Notes: generated from the sequence alone by a model not told the origin. Positions 1-9,555 are shown, counted from the first letter of the stretch. The stretch: DNA of 64,000 nucleotides from Rheinheimera hassiensis (GCF_022436675.1 NZ_JAKUJZ010000003.1:260226-324225); one strand, 5' to 3'. Numbers and translations: made by a program.

Positions 1-88
1 GACTGCGGGCACCGTAGTAACCTTTGGCCTGGTTTAACACCTTCTTATGGCGCGCGCGCGCCGTTACACCACGTTTAACTCTTGGCAT
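1..88 (-). CDS. rplT: 50S ribosomal protein L20, N-terminal part (cut by window edge)
   Basis: Only the first 29 codons lie in the window; the gene runs off the left edge. The protein begins [16 protein letters not shown] and continues through [12 protein letters not shown], the highly conserved basic N-terminal tail of L20, which binds 23S rRNA during early 50S assembly. It is the last visible gene of the thrS-infC-rpmI-rplT operon and starts 17 bases after the end of rpmI. In E. coli L20 represses rpmI and rplT translation; whether that holds here is inferred from the conserved order. Confidence 0.97.
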   Translation of the reverse strand, partial: MPRVKRGVTARARHKKVLNQAKGYYGARS

Positions 89-105
89 GTCAGACTCCTA
101 ATTAA

Positions 106-303
106 TTATGCGTATGGCATGCAACGGACTAAGCCCGCGATGTCTACTTTAGCGACTAAGGTTTTTGGACCTAACTGACGCTTACGCTTAGAGGTCTTCT
201 TCGTCAGAATGTGGCGAAGGTGTGATTGCTTACGTTTAAAGCTACCAGAAGCGGTTTTTTTGAAACGCTTCGCAGCACCTTTATTGGTTTTCATCTTTGG
301 CAT
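106..303 (-). CDS. rpmI: 50S ribosomal protein L35
   Basis: This encodes a 65-residue, very basic protein starting [17 protein letters not shown], the signature N terminus of bacterial L35, and its length matches the usual 64-66 residues. L35 is a small structural protein of the large ribosomal subunit. It lies between infC and rplT in the conserved operon. A strong hairpin sits in the gap upstream, where E. coli has the L20-controlled rpmI leader. Confidence 0.98.
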   Translation of the reverse strand: MPKMKTNKGAAKRFKKTASGSFKRKQSHLRHILTKKTSKRKRQLGPKTLVAKVDIAGLVRCMPYA

Positions 304-347
304 AGTTAAAAACTCGCATTGTTAAGTTACAACGAATAATAAGGCGT

Positions 348-375
348 TAACCCCACACCTTGCAGTGCGGGGTTA
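348..375 (-). promoter_or_regulatory. hairpin in the infC-rpmI gap, candidate L20-type leader
   Basis: TAACCCC (348-354) and GGGGTTA (369-375) are perfectly complementary, with an inner CAC/GTG pairing that extends the stem. The hairpin lies between the infC stop and the rpmI start. Ribosomal protein L20 represses rpmI in E. coli through RNA structure in this region, so a regulatory role is plausible. An attenuator or processing site would look the same; there is no long T run directly after the stem on the minus strand. Confidence 0.5.
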
Positions 376-391
376 CACTTGAAAGCACCTA

Positions 392-934
392 TTACTTCTT
401 ATTTGGGGCCAGCATCATGATCATCTGGCGACCTTCCACCCGTGAAGGGAAAGATTCGCACAAGGCAATGTCTGATAAATCTTCTTTAATCCGATTTAAC
501 ATATCAATACCAATGTCAAGATGCGCCATTTCACGACCACGATAGCGCAGCGTTACTTTAGCTTTGTCACCCTCTTCAATGAAGCGACGCAGGTTGCGTA
601 GTTTTACCTGGTAATCGCCTTCATCAGTTCCAGGCCGGAATTTTATTTCCTTAATCTGGATCTGTTTTTGCTTCTTCTTCTGCTCTTTAAGAGCTTTACT
701 CTTTTCAAACAGGAACTTACCGTAGTCCATCAACTTACATACTGGCGGTTCGGCTGTCGGGCTAATTTCTACTAAATCATTGCCACTGTCTTCGGCTAAT
801 TTAATAGCGTCAGCAATACTTACTACACCCAGTTGCTCACCTTCAACACCAATTAACCGTACCTCTGGCAGGTTAATTTCTTCATTGATCCTGTTAGGAC
901 GGTTTGCAGGTAATGTTTTCTTTCCTACTTTAAT
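392..934 (-). CDS. infC: translation initiation factor IF-3 with AUU start codon
   Basis: IF-3 binds the 30S subunit, prevents premature subunit joining and checks initiator tRNA and start codon. Extending the frame upstream of the internal ATG at 733 recovers the whole N-terminal domain, with [23 protein letters not shown] and the linker reaching [11 protein letters not shown]. The frame begins at ATT (932-934), preceded by a GGAGGAA ribosome binding site with 6-base spacing. This gives 180 residues, the same as E. coli IF-3. A start at the internal ATG would delete the N-terminal domain and is rejected. The AUU start is the classical basis for IF-3 autoregulation, because IF-3 discriminates against such codons. 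It is co-directional with thrS, 41 bases downstream. Confidence 0.97.
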   Translation of the reverse strand: MKVGKKTLPANRPNRINEEINLPEVRLIGVEGEQLGVVSIADAIKLAEDSGNDLVEISPTAEPPVCKLMDYGKFLFEKSKALKEQKKKQKQIQIKEIKFRPGTDEGDYQVKLRNLRRFIEEGDKAKVTLRYRGREMAHLDIGIDMLNRIKEDLSDIALCESFPSRVEGRQMIMMLAPNKK

Positions 935-940
935 AGTATG

Positions 941-947
941 TTCCTCC
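941..947 (-). promoter_or_regulatory. strong Shine-Dalgarno of infC
   Basis: The minus strand reads GGAGGAA here, six bases before the ATT at 932-934. This strong site, together with the conserved IF-3 N terminus that follows, decides the non-AUG start. It also supports initiation at AUU being intended rather than a sequencing error. Confidence 0.85.
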
Positions 948-975
948 GAAAATTATTCTTATCGCTTAACTTGGT

Positions 976-2886
976 TTAAACCCGGGTTTTAATTTCTGTT
1001 GTCAGCTTTTCTACAAAAGCTGCAACCGACATTTTACCCAAATCTTCACCCTTGCGCGTTCTCAGTGCAATATCACCGGCTTCCATTTCTTTATCACCAA
1101 CGACAACAAGGTAAGGAATGCGCTTAAGCGTGTGCTCGCGAATTTTAAAGCCTATCTTCTCATTTCTCAAGTCACTTATGACTCTAATACCGTGAGATTT
1201 GAAAGTTTTTACTAAATTCTGAACATATTCGGCCTGATTATCGGTAATGTTCATCACTACCACCTGTGTTGGTGCCAACCAGGCAGGAAATAATCCGGCA
1301 TATTCTTCAATCAGAATACCGATAAAACGTTCAATTGAACCCAAAATGGCGCGGTGGATCATTACTGGTGTTTGCTTTTCGCCACTTTCAGCCACAAAAG
1401 TGGCACCTAAACGGCCCGGTAAGGCAAAGTCTAACTGCACAGTACCGCACTGCCAGGCCCGACCTAAACAGTCGTGCAGGGTAAATTCAATTTTAGGGCC
1501 GTAAAAGGCGCCTTCGCCGGGTTGCAGGTCATAAGCAATGTCATTGGCTTTTAACGCTTCGGTTAAGCCCTGCTCGGCGCGGTCCCACATTTCGTCGGTA
1601 CCGATACGCTGTGCCGGCCGGGTCGACAGTTTTACTGCGACGTTTTTAAAGCCAAAGGTGCTGTAGGTATCAAACACCATCTGGATACATTTGGTGACTT
1701 CAGCCTGCACCTGATCTTCCGTACAGAAGATGTGCGCATCGTCCTGGGTAAAGCCGCGCACCCGCATTAAACCGTGCAAGCCACCTGATGGCTCGTTACG
1801 GTGACAACAACCAAACTCGGCCATCCGTAGCGGTAAATCGCGGTAAGACTTTAAACCCTGGTTGAATATCTGCACATGGCCAGGGCAGTTCATCGGCTTG
1901 ATGGCGTACTCGCGGTGCTCTGACTGGGTAGTAAACATATTATCGGCATACTTTTCCCAGTGGCCGGATTTTTCCCACAGTACGCGGTCCATCATTAACG
2001 GGCCTTTTACTTCGTCGTAGTCGTATTCGCCCAGCTTTTCACGCACAAAACTTTCCAGCTCACGGAAGATAGTCCAGCCGTCGTTGTGCCAGAACACCAT
2101 GCCCGGTGCTTCTTCCTGCCAGTGGAATAAGCCCAGCGCCTTACCAATTTTACGGTGGTCGCGCTTTTCCGCTTCTTCCAACTGCAGCAAATAAGCCGCA
2201 AGTTGCTTTTTATCGGCCCAGGCGGTGCCGTACACGCGCTGTAGCATTTTGTTTTTCGAGTCGCCGCGCCAATAGGCACCGGCCACTTTCATAATTTTAA
2301 AGTGCTGGCAAAAACGCATATTCGGCACATGCGGGCCACGGCACATATCAATATATTCTTCGTGGTGGTATAAACCAGGCTGATCGTCTTTACTAACGTT
2401 TTGCTCAAGAATTTCCAGCTTGTAGCTCTCGCCACGCGCTTTAAAGGTGTCTACCGCTTCTTGCCAGCTGACCTTTTTCTTAATAACGTCGTATTCGGTT
2501 TTCGCCAATTGCTGCATGCGCTGTTCCAGCTTAGCTAAATCGTCGCTGCTAATCGGCTGGTCTAAATCAACGTCGTAGTAAAAGCCGTTATCAATTACCG
2601 GACCGATTGCCATTTTGACATTCGGCCACAGCTGCTTAATGGCATGGCCTAATAAGTGCGCGCAGGAGTGGCGGATAATTTCCAGGCCGTCCTGATCTTT
2701 ACTGGTAATAATGCTTAAAGTTGAGTCTGTGGTGATAGGATCACTGGCATCAACCAACTGGCCATTCACCTTGCCGGCGATGGTGGCTTTGGCTAAGCCC
2801 GGGCCGATGTCTTTGGCAACATCCATAACTGAAACAGCATGATCAAAAGCGCGCTGGCTGCCATCTGGCAGAGTAATAACTGGCAT
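976..2886 (-). CDS. thrS: threonyl-tRNA synthetase
   Basis: Cytoplasmic class II enzyme that charges tRNA-Thr. The 636 residues contain an N-terminal TGS domain (about 1-62, [16 protein letters not shown]), the editing/SAD domain with [10 protein letters not shown] near residue 73, the catalytic core with [10 protein letters not shown], whose Cys is a zinc ligand, and the C-terminal anticodon-binding domain from about 535. Length is close to the 642 residues of E. coli ThrS. ATG is preceded by AAGGATT. It is the first gene of the operon continuing into infC, rpmI and rplT; E. coli thrS represses its own translation through its leader. Confidence 0.98.
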   Translation of the reverse strand: MPVITLPDGSQRAFDHAVSVMDVAKDIGPGLAKATIAGKVNGQLVDASDPITTDSTLSIITSKDQDGLEIIRHSCAHLLGHAIKQLWPNVKMAIGPVIDNGFYYDVDLDQPISSDDLAKLEQRMQQLAKTEYDVIKKKVSWQEAVDTFKARGESYKLEILEQNVSKDDQPGLYHHEEYIDMCRGPHVPNMRFCQHFKIMKVAGAYWRGDSKNKMLQRVYGTAWADKKQLAAYLLQLEEAEKRDHRKIGKALGLFHWQEEAPGMVFWHNDGWTIFRELESFVREKLGEYDYDEVKGPLMMDRVLWEKSGHWEKYADNMFTTQSEHREYAIKPMNCPGHVQIFNQGLKSYRDLPLRMAEFGCCHRNEPSGGLHGLMRVRGFTQDDAHIFCTEDQVQAEVTKCIQMVFDTYSTFGFKNVAVKLSTRPAQRIGTDEMWDRAEQGLTEALKANDIAYDLQPGEGAFYGPKIEFTLHDCLGRAWQCGTVQLDFALPGRLGATFVAESGEKQTPVMIHRAILGSIERFIGILIEEYAGLFPAWLAPTQVVVMNITDNQAEYVQNLVKTFKSHGIRVISDLRNEKIGFKIREHTLKRIPYLVVVGDKEMEAGDIALRTRKGEDLGKMSVAAFVEKLTTEIKTRV

Positions 2887-3091
2887 GATAAATCCTTATA
2901 CAGTGGTGGCCCAAACCAAGGGTCACTTGTTTAGTTTTGTTGGGAGAGGCTTTACCACCCTGCACAACCAGTTAATGACTTACACGAAAAGTCATAAGAT
3001 TGTACCATTGGGGGAAAACGATAAAACAGCCGCTATAGTAGCAGTTGTCAGGATAAGCTTAAAGCGGCCAACTGGAACTAGTCTACAAATA
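2887..3091 (-). promoter_or_regulatory. thrS upstream region with potential leader stem
   Basis: This 205-base gap separates thrS from the 3' end of the EAL-HDOD gene and must hold the operon promoter. Close to thrS, GGTGG and CCCAA can pair with TTGGG and CCACC about 40 bases away, forming an imperfect two-part stem. ThrS autoregulation in E. coli uses tRNA-like stems in the leader, so a similar element is possible. I could not show a tRNA-Thr-like anticodon loop, and the promoter elements are not obvious. Confidence 0.3.
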
Positions 3092-4333
3092 TTACCGGCT
3101 AAAATTAGCAAACTTGTCCTGTATGCGATGTTGTTGCTGGTTATAAATAACAAAATACTCATCATCCATATCACCAGCACCACTTTTCATGGAGTACGCT
3201 TTTTCAATGCTTTTGATGATATCAATAGCAGTTGCCGCGTCACCACTGCGCAGGCAAATCGCATGCTTAATCTCATCAGATACGTTTAATTGGTTAACAA
3301 ACTCTGTGGGGGTAACACCAAACAAAATATCAACACCAGACAATACAGCCGTGAGAAAGAACTGATTTTGTTTTGCCTCGTCCGCATGCCATAACATCGC
3401 CAGCTGCTGTGCGGTGTAAGCTCTGGTTAACACCAAACCGGCAGCCGCGGGGCAGCAGCGATTTAATATTGAAAACATCAAGATCCATTTTCTGGCCAGG
3501 TCAAGTCCAAGCCGCATAGTCAGCTCTTTTACTGAGCTAACTTCGCGCGTCTTACGATATAAGGGGCTATTAGCAATACGTAACATGCCCATTACCAGAG
3601 CTGGTTCATCGGCAAGCTGTACTGATAACTTATTGATGTCAGGCTCGGCCTGAAATAGATTATTAATCAGCTCAGCTATTTTCAGGGCAGCCGGTGGTAC
3701 TGTTTTGCCAGTTACCACCTCAGGTCGCGCTAGAAAATAACCTTGAAACAAGCTAAAACCCAAAGCTTTATATTGCTCCAGTTGCTCAGGAGTTTCTACC
3801 CGCTCTGCCAGCCAGGTTAACTTATACCCCCGTAAGCGATGCATCTGTGACTTAACTTCGGCAATGCTATGTTGCAGAATATCCACTTTGATAATGTCAG
3901 CCAGAGCTATAAGCGGTTCCCAGTCGGCAGTAAACTCAAAATCATCCAATGCAAATCTGAAGCCACGCAGTTTCAGAGCAGCAACACTGGCAACAAACGC
4001 CGCATCGGGCGTAATACGTTCAACCAGTTCAATGACGACTTTGTCAGCTTCAAGAGGTAAAAAGCTGCCAGACAACAGAAAGTCAGCACAAACATTAATA
4101 AAAACCGGTGCATTATATTGCTCGCTTTGGGCCGAGATACCACTGCACAAGTTGTAAATCAGCTCCGTGGTAGCAAGATTGTCACCCAGCTCCAGCGCGG
4201 TAACCCCATTGTCACTGCGATACAATAGTTCAACGGCTACCCTGTTATTATTTCTATCAAATATAGGCTGCGCTGCAAATAAGCTCTGAGTGTCCTGCCC
4301 AACACTGACGCCACTACTGCTTTGTTGCCTCAT
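3092..4333 (-). CDS. EAL and HDOD domain protein (YuxH family), probably a degenerate sensor
   Basis: A 413-residue protein with an N-terminal EAL-like domain (about 15-210) and a C-terminal HDOD domain (about 210-400). The EAL motif is replaced by VELLYR, the usual DDFGTG is ALDDFEF, and LKID-like residues appear as IIKVDI. The metal-binding set of an active c-di-GMP phosphodiesterase is therefore incomplete, and the protein more likely binds ligand or partners than hydrolyses c-di-GMP. HDOD shows PALVMGMLRIANSPLYR. ATG at 4333 is chosen over the upstream in-frame GTG at 4345, because AAGGTGGAG, which contains that GTG, makes a well-spaced ribosome binding site. It is divergent from the fructosamine kinase gene. 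Confidence 0.85.
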   Translation of the reverse strand: MRQQSSSGVSVGQDTQSLFAAQPIFDRNNNRVAVELLYRSDNGVTALELGDNLATTELIYNLCSGISAQSEQYNAPVFINVCADFLLSGSFLPLEADKVVIELVERITPDAAFVASVAALKLRGFRFALDDFEFTADWEPLIALADIIKVDILQHSIAEVKSQMHRLRGYKLTWLAERVETPEQLEQYKALGFSLFQGYFLARPEVVTGKTVPPAALKIAELINNLFQAEPDINKLSVQLADEPALVMGMLRIANSPLYRKTREVSSVKELTMRLGLDLARKWILMFSILNRCCPAAAGLVLTRAYTAQQLAMLWHADEAKQNQFFLTAVLSGVDILFGVTPTEFVNQLNVSDEIKHAICLRSGDAATAIDIIKSIEKAYSMKSGAGDMDDEYFVIYNQQQHRIQDKFANFSR

Positions 4334-4561
4334 GAACTTCTCCACCTTAGGAATAACACAACAACAGGATATACACTGTTTAGCAAAGTCTCAGATAATA
4401 TTACCTGTTGCTTAAGTATAGGGGATATAAGACTATCGTCCACTGTCCGCAATAGCACGACAGCACAACGTACACTTATATACTCGCAACATCAGCTATC
4501 GATCAGTGATTTTTCTGCTTTATCAGCCATACTTCATATTAAGCGTTTACGGAGGCAGCAC

Positions 4562-5422
4562 ATGTGGCAGGCAATTGCTGAACATATTAGTGGCGAATTA
4601 GATGCAGACTTTCATATTGAACAAAAAACGCAGTTAACAGGTGGCAGTATCAACCTTGCCTGGCATATCAGCGGCCAGGGGCAGCATTTTTTTGTCAAAA
4701 TTAATCAGCGTGAGCAATTGGAACAATTTGAAACAGAAGCGCTTAGCTTACAAGCTTTGCAGCAAAGCCACAGTATTAGAGTGCCAAAGCTGATTTGCTC
4801 AGGCCAGACGTTGGATAAAGCCTTTCTGGTGCTTGAATATTTACCTCTGAGCGGACAAACCACAACCGGTTGGCATGATTTGGCCCGGCAACTGGCGCAA
4901 CTGCATAAGCAACATGATCAGGCAATGTATGGTTTTGACTGGGACAATATGCTTGGCAGCACGCCACAACCGAATAAATGGCAGGCAAACTGGAGTAGTT
5001 TTTTCTCAGAGCAGCGGCTGGGCTGGATCTTACAGTTGCTACTGGAACAAGGCTTCGGCTTTGGCAATATTGACCAGTTAGTAGAGCAATGCCGCCAACG
5101 CCTGCATCATCACCAACCCGCCCCCAGTTTACTGCATGGCGATTTATGGCGCGGTAATGTTGGCTTTACCGGTGATAACGCGACAGTATTTGACCCGGCC
5201 TGCTATTTTGGTGACAGAGAAACAGATCTGGCTTATAGCACTTTGTTCGGCCGCTTCCCGGAAGATTTTTATCACAGCTACCAGCGACACTACCCGCTGG
5301 ATGATGCTTACAGCGATCGTAAAGATCTTTATAATCTGTATCATATACTTAACCATGCTTATTTATTTCGTGGTGCATATCTGGTGCAGGCACAGGAGAT
5401 GATTAAGCAGTTATTCCACTAA
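4562..5422 (+). CDS. fructosamine kinase family protein (YniA-like)
   Basis: A 286-residue cytoplasmic protein of the fructosamine/ketosamine-3-kinase family, which phosphorylates sugar adducts on proteins or small amines so that they fall off (deglycation). The aminoglycoside phosphotransferase-like fold is visible: FFVKINQ carries the ATP-binding Lys, HGDLWRGNVGF (from residue 192) is the catalytic loop and DPACYFGDRETDLAYS the metal-binding loop. The start is the ATG at 4562, preceded by ACGGAGG; the frame is open upstream but lacks homology there. Length equals that of E. coli YniA. Confidence 0.9.
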   Translation: MWQAIAEHISGELDADFHIEQKTQLTGGSINLAWHISGQGQHFFVKINQREQLEQFETEALSLQALQQSHSIRVPKLICSGQTLDKAFLVLEYLPLSGQTTTGWHDLARQLAQLHKQHDQAMYGFDWDNMLGSTPQPNKWQANWSSFFSEQRLGWILQLLLEQGFGFGNIDQLVEQCRQRLHHHQPAPSLLHGDLWRGNVGFTGDNATVFDPACYFGDRETDLAYSTLFGRFPEDFYHSYQRHYPLDDAYSDRKDLYNLYHILNHAYLFRGAYLVQAQEMIKQLFH

Positions 5423-5482
5423 ATTTATTGCAACTGGTTATTTTAAAGCCAAAGCAGTACCTGACTTTACGGAAAACTATTT

Positions 5483-6244
5483 ATGCAAATAACCCAGCAA
5501 CCTGTGGCACTGATCACCGGCAGTGCCAAACGGCTTGGCCGGAAAATGATCGAAACCCTGCACGCTGATGATTACCGGGTAATAATACATTGCAACCATT
5601 CACGCTCAGAGGCAGATTCTCTGGCACTACAGCTAAACAAACACCGCCCTGACAGTGCCGCTGTGCTGCAGGCAGACTTACTGGATGAAACCTGCTGGCC
5701 AGAGCTGGCAAGGCAAGCGGTGGCGTGCTTTGACCGGTTAGATGTGCTGGTAAACAACGCATCAAGTTTTTACCCTACCCCGGTCGAAGACGCAAATACA
5801 GCGCAATGGCAGGATTTATTTGGCTCTAACGTTAAAGCACCGTATTTCTTAAGCCAGGCACTGGCGCCCGAGCTGGCGCGTAATAATGGTGCTATTGTTA
5901 ATATGGTCGACATTCATGCAAGCAAACCTTTAGCAGGCCACAGTATTTACTGTATGGCAAAAGCTGCACTGTTAATGATGACAAAGTCACTGGCGCTTGA
6001 GCTCGCACCGGCGATAAGGGTAAACGGTATAGCGCCTGGTGCTATTTTATGGCCTGGGGAACAATCTATCGTGCTAAAAGAGCAAGATAAAGCAGCGATA
6101 CTGGAACAAATTCCGTTGCAGCAACTGGGCACTGCAGCAGATATCGCCCAAACGCTGTTATTTCTGCTCAAAGCGCCTTATATCACTGGGCATATTATTA
6201 CGGTTGACGGCGGACGCAGTTTAAGTGGGGCCAGTAAAGCCTGA
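5483..6244 (+). CDS. pteridine reductase / FolM-like short-chain dehydrogenase
   Basis: A 253-residue NADPH-dependent short-chain dehydrogenase. The N terminus has the GSAKRLGRKM cofactor loop, NNASSFYPT follows in the middle, and the catalytic pair lies in SIYCMAKAAL (Tyr156, Lys160). The C-terminal GHIITVDGGRSL is typical of the family. The loop GSAKRLGR and the downstream NNASSFYPTP are characteristic of pteridine reductases and FolM, which reduce dihydromonapterin or dihydrobiopterin. It starts 60 bases after the fructosamine kinase, in the same orientation, and ends 34 bases before the next gene, so a small operon is likely. Confidence 0.87.
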   Translation: MQITQQPVALITGSAKRLGRKMIETLHADDYRVIIHCNHSRSEADSLALQLNKHRPDSAAVLQADLLDETCWPELARQAVACFDRLDVLVNNASSFYPTPVEDANTAQWQDLFGSNVKAPYFLSQALAPELARNNGAIVNMVDIHASKPLAGHSIYCMAKAALLMMTKSLALELAPAIRVNGIAPGAILWPGEQSIVLKEQDKAAILEQIPLQQLGTAADIAQTLLFLLKAPYITGHIITVDGGRSLSGASKA

Positions 6245-6278
6245 CCCTGAACAAACAAACCGCCCGGAGGAAGTTGCT

Positions 6279-6479
6279 ATGAGCGTACTGCAAAAAACTG
6301 TCAGGTGCCCGTTTTGCGGCCACCCTATGCATTTAAGTGTTGAGGTGACTGACGAAGATCAGGAATACACTGAAGATTGCAGCAACTGCTGCAACCCTAT
6401 CCATGTGCGGGTACATAAAGACGAGCTGCACCATTCAGTGCAGCTGTTTGTTGATGCAGACGATGAGCAGTATTACTAA
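6279..6479 (+). CDS. CPXCG motif-containing cysteine-rich small protein
   Basis: A 66-residue protein beginning MSVLQKTVRCPFCG, with a second Cys cluster DCSNCCNP and an acidic C terminus. The spacing CPFCG...CSNCC is a small zinc-ribbon arrangement of the CPXCG family; function is unknown. The ATG at 6279 follows CGGAGG with good spacing, so the longer open frame upstream is not used. Its 3' end overlaps the ribE stop by 4 bases on the opposite strand. It is likely co-transcribed with the pteridine reductase. Confidence 0.88.
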   Translation: MSVLQKTVRCPFCGHPMHLSVEVTDEDQEYTEDCSNCCNPIHVRVHKDELHHSVQLFVDADDEQYY

Positions 6480-7105
6480 CCCAGCGTCGCACTAAAACGC
6501 TCTGCCATAATACGCTCTACTGTTTGTACTATGGTTTGCGTTTGCTGGTCCAGTTCGATATTCAGCATATCGCCCGGCCGCTTTTGCCCTAAAGTAGTAA
6601 TGCTGAGCGTTTCGGGGATCAGATACAAACTAAAGCCATCAGCATAGGTTTCGCCCACAGTTAAACTGCAGCCCTCCACTGCGATAAAGCCTTTGCTGAG
6701 AATATAACGCATATATTCCGGCGCCAGTGTCAGGCGCATCGCACAGTTATTGATGCTTTTATCCACTGCCGTTATCGTCGCCGTGGTTTGAATATGGCCG
6801 GAAACAATATGGCCGCCCAGTTCACTGCCAAAGCTTAACGAACGTTCAAAGTTAACCGCATCGCCCACCTTTAAGCCGCCCAGGTTAGTTTTACTTAAGG
6901 TTTCGGCTATTACATCAAAACAAACCCAACCGGCGTTGCTATCAAAATCAGTTACCGTTAAACAAACGCCGTTGATAGCAATACTGGCACCACGGTTTAA
7001 GTTTTGCAGGTGTGCAGCGCCCGGCTGCAGGGTTAACTGACGAAATGCCGCTTTGTCGGCAACGGCTGTTAACTCAGCCTTAGTTTGAACTATTCCGGTA
7101 AACAT
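6476..7105 (-). CDS. ribE: riboflavin synthase, alpha chain
   Basis: A 209-residue protein that dismutates two 6,7-dimethyl-8-ribityllumazine molecules into riboflavin. Two lumazine-binding repeats are visible, the first starting MFTGIVQ and carrying ASIAINGVCLTV and SFGSELGGHIVSGH, the second carrying GFIAVEGCSLTV and LIPETLSITTLG. Length is normal (about 210). It is a single gene, divergent from the NorM-type exporter with 59 bases between starts. No FMN riboswitch fits in that gap. Confidence 0.95.
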   Translation of the reverse strand: MFTGIVQTKAELTAVADKAAFRQLTLQPGAAHLQNLNRGASIAINGVCLTVTDFDSNAGWVCFDVIAETLSKTNLGGLKVGDAVNFERSLSFGSELGGHIVSGHIQTTATITAVDKSINNCAMRLTLAPEYMRYILSKGFIAVEGCSLTVGETYADGFSLYLIPETLSITTLGQKRPGDMLNIELDQQTQTIVQTVERIMAERFSATLG

Positions 7106-7164
7106 AAGCCCTCATTTGTGCTACATTGCGCGCCATTATACGCTGCTGATACAACAAGCTTACT

Positions 7165-8523
7165 ATGTTACCTTTTTCCCGCTTCGAAGCCAGAACCATA
7201 CTAAAACTTTCCGGCCCCATAGTGCTGGCACAGCTGACACAAACGCTGATGTATTTTGTCGATACCGTCATGGCGGGTCGTTACAGCGCGGTTGATATGG
7301 CCGCGATAGCAGTGGCATCCGGTTTATGGTTTCCGGTGGTAATGACAATGCAGGGCCTGTTGCTTGCACTAACGCCAATAGTGGCGCAGTACTACGGCAG
7401 CAAACAAACCAAACCGGTCACTCACTTCACCGTGCAGGCAATGTATCTGGCCATGGCTCTGGCCGCCGCCATGTTTGTATTGATGCTGTATGTGAATGTG
7501 CCGATTGATCTGCTAAACATGGATGAAACGCTGCGGCAAAAATCGCTCGACTACTTATATTACGTTAGCTTTGGTTTATTTCCAGCTGCGGGTTACATGG
7601 TTGTGCGCAGTATGTTTGAAGGTATTGGTAATACCAAAGCCAGCATGTGGATCAGCTTTGTTGGTATTCTGGTGAATATTCCGGCCAACTATGTGTTTAT
7701 TTACGGCAAGCTTGGCATGCCGGCGCTGGGCGGCGCTGGCTGTGGTATCGCTACGGCGCTGGTGTTTTTTGCTATGTTTATCGCCATTTTAATTTACGGC
7801 TGGTTTAGCCGCACCACCAGGCGGTACCGGCTACACCCCGAAAGTTATCGTATTAACGTCAAAGACATCTGGCAAATTGTCTGCATCGGCACGCCTATCG
7901 CCTTTTCCATTTTCTTTGAAGTCACCCTGTTTGCCTGTATCCCACTGGCGATAGTACACCTTGGCCCTATTATGGTTGCCGGGCATCAAATTGCACAAAA
8001 TTACAGTGGTATAGTGTTTATGCTGCCGCTGTCGTTAGGCATGGCCACCACGATCCGTGTTGGCCATCTGGTAGGCCAGCAAAGCATTATGGAGCTGAAA
8101 AAAGCCGTATCGACGGCCATCATACTGGCGGTGCTGATGTCATTGGTTATTGCCAGCCTGACTTTTGTCCTGAAAAATAGTATTGCGGCACTGTATTCAC
8201 CCGACCCTACCGTTATAGCGCTGGCGGCGTCGTTATTAATTCTGGCCTGCTTTTATCAGGTGTCAGACGCCATACAGGTGGTGTCAGCTTGCGCGCTGCG
8301 CGGTATGAAAGTAACCAAACCGGTATTTTTTATTACCTTTATTGCTTACTGGCCAATCGGTTTTGGCCTGGGTGCCGTACTGGGGTTAACCAACTGGCTG
8401 GTACCGGCAATGGGGGCCCATGGTTTCTGGATTGGTATTATTGTTGGTTTAAGTGTGGCCGCCATATTGTTGGCTATTATCTTAAAACGCACACTGCTTA
8501 AGTTAGAACAGCAAGCAGGTTAG
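7165..8523 (+). CDS. norM: MATE family multidrug efflux transporter NorM
   Basis: A 452-residue inner-membrane protein with 12 predicted transmembrane helices in two MatE repeats. The N-terminal half contains QTLMYFVDTVMAGRYSAVD and the second half begins around SIFFEVTLFACI; the closing stretch WLVPAMGAHGFWIGI matches NorM proteins. NorM exports cationic drugs, dyes and fluoroquinolones using a Na+ or H+ gradient. ATG at 7165 is the first good start after the short ribE-norM gap. The DUF3080 gene follows after 21 bases, so co-transcription is possible. Confidence 0.92.
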   Translation: MLPFSRFEARTILKLSGPIVLAQLTQTLMYFVDTVMAGRYSAVDMAAIAVASGLWFPVVMTMQGLLLALTPIVAQYYGSKQTKPVTHFTVQAMYLAMALAAAMFVLMLYVNVPIDLLNMDETLRQKSLDYLYYVSFGLFPAAGYMVVRSMFEGIGNTKASMWISFVGILVNIPANYVFIYGKLGMPALGGAGCGIATALVFFAMFIAILIYGWFSRTTRRYRLHPESYRINVKDIWQIVCIGTPIAFSIFFEVTLFACIPLAIVHLGPIMVAGHQIAQNYSGIVFMLPLSLGMATTIRVGHLVGQQSIMELKKAVSTAIILAVLMSLVIASLTFVLKNSIAALYSPDPTVIALAASLLILACFYQVSDAIQVVSACALRGMKVTKPVFFITFIAYWPIGFGLGAVLGLTNWLVPAMGAHGFWIGIIVGLSVAAILLAIILKRTLLKLEQQAG

Positions 8524-8544
8524 AATATGAGGCCCGTTTAGACG

Positions 8545-9555
8545 ATGAAGTTATGGCTGCTACCACTGCTGCTGATTAGCCTTATTGCCTGCTCAGACAA
8601 TAACGGTACGAAAGCACTGCAAAACTACCAGCAACGTCTAAAAAGAGTGCTGGATATATCACAGAAAGATACCGCACTACCCGACGCTGCGCCCCTGGCA
8701 GCACAACGTGATTTAAAACAACCGCTGCCGGATTTACGGCTTGATCTTACCGATGCCTATGCTACACGTCGCTGCAGCCTGGATACCTTAATTGGTGAAC
8801 GTAATAGCAGTCTGGGCAAAGTATACAGTGCCAGCAAACAGCTAAGTTATGAGCTACGTTTTTTAAGCCAATTGCAACGCTGTCTGGAGCAAAGCTGGGA
8901 CGACACAACACTGCTAAACCAATTACAGCAGGTGTATCAGCAAAAACAGCTCAGCATTGATATTGCCTTTAATAATATGCTGTTAACCGATGATACGCTG
9001 CGCAAAGAACTGCTGGGTAAACGCGAAGCTCTGCCGCTAAAAGCAGCGCCCGGTTTTAGCGAAACCTGGCAAGCTTTAACCGAACTTAACCAGCTGCAGC
9101 AGTTTATAGCGCAGCAAAACTGGCAGGCTGCCAGTCAGATTGATATTGAACAACAACTGCAGCTGCTGTATCGCTATAACTTTATTGGCCGGCTGCAATA
9201 CAGCTTACGTACCGCCAGCCATCAGTTGGCACAGCTTAACCAACTCACCGAAGCCGTTGCGCCAACAGCGCTGTGCCCGCAGCAACGCGACAGCGAGCAG
9301 CTACAGATACTTGCTAATATATTTAGCAAATATTTTGTCACTGAAGTACAGCTGTACACCAGCGAGCTAAGCCGCTATCAGCAGCAGTTGTGGCCTTTAT
9401 TGCAACAGCTGTATCACGATACCGAGCTTAACACCCCGCTCACATTACGCTTTGAAACAACCTATCTGGATATGCGCACCAAGCTAAGCAGTCATGTAAA
9501 GTGGTGGCAAGCACTGAACCGCCAATGCCCACTTAACTTAACCGCACAGCAGTAA
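8545..9555 (+). CDS. DUF3080 family lipoprotein
   Basis: A 336-residue protein of unknown function. The N terminus MKLWLLPLLLISLIACSDN is a lipoprotein signal with lipobox LIAC, predicting an outer- or inner-membrane anchored periplasmic protein. The body is rich in Gln and Leu and is predicted to be helical, which with RRCSLDTLIGERNSSLGKV near residue 73 suits the DUF3080 family. The last 35 or so codons and the bases after the stop recur in decayed form at 15145-15267, beyond the pectin module. Confidence 0.82.
   Translation: MKLWLLPLLLISLIACSDNNGTKALQNYQQRLKRVLDISQKDTALPDAAPLAAQRDLKQPLPDLRLDLTDAYATRRCSLDTLIGERNSSLGKVYSASKQLSYELRFLSQLQRCLEQSWDDTTLLNQLQQVYQQKQLSIDIAFNNMLLTDDTLRKELLGKREALPLKAAPGFSETWQALTELNQLQQFIAQQNWQAASQIDIEQQLQLLYRYNFIGRLQYSLRTASHQLAQLNQLTEAVAPTALCPQQRDSEQLQILANIFSKYFVTEVQLYTSELSRYQQQLWPLLQQLYHDTELNTPLTLRFETTYLDMRTKLSSHVKWWQALNRQCPLNLTAQQ

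Noticed and set aside
45-65. Alternating CG run near the left edge as a Z-DNA element
   Set aside because: It simply encodes the TARAR residues of L20.
2885-3289. Plus-strand frame of 134 codons across the thrS upstream gap
   Set aside because: It overlaps the EAL-HDOD gene 3' end antisense, has no ribosome binding site and no recognisable family.
6400-7164. Possible FMN riboswitch at ribE
   Set aside because: Only 59 bases separate ribE from the divergent norM start, too short for the RFN element, and no conserved sequence was seen.
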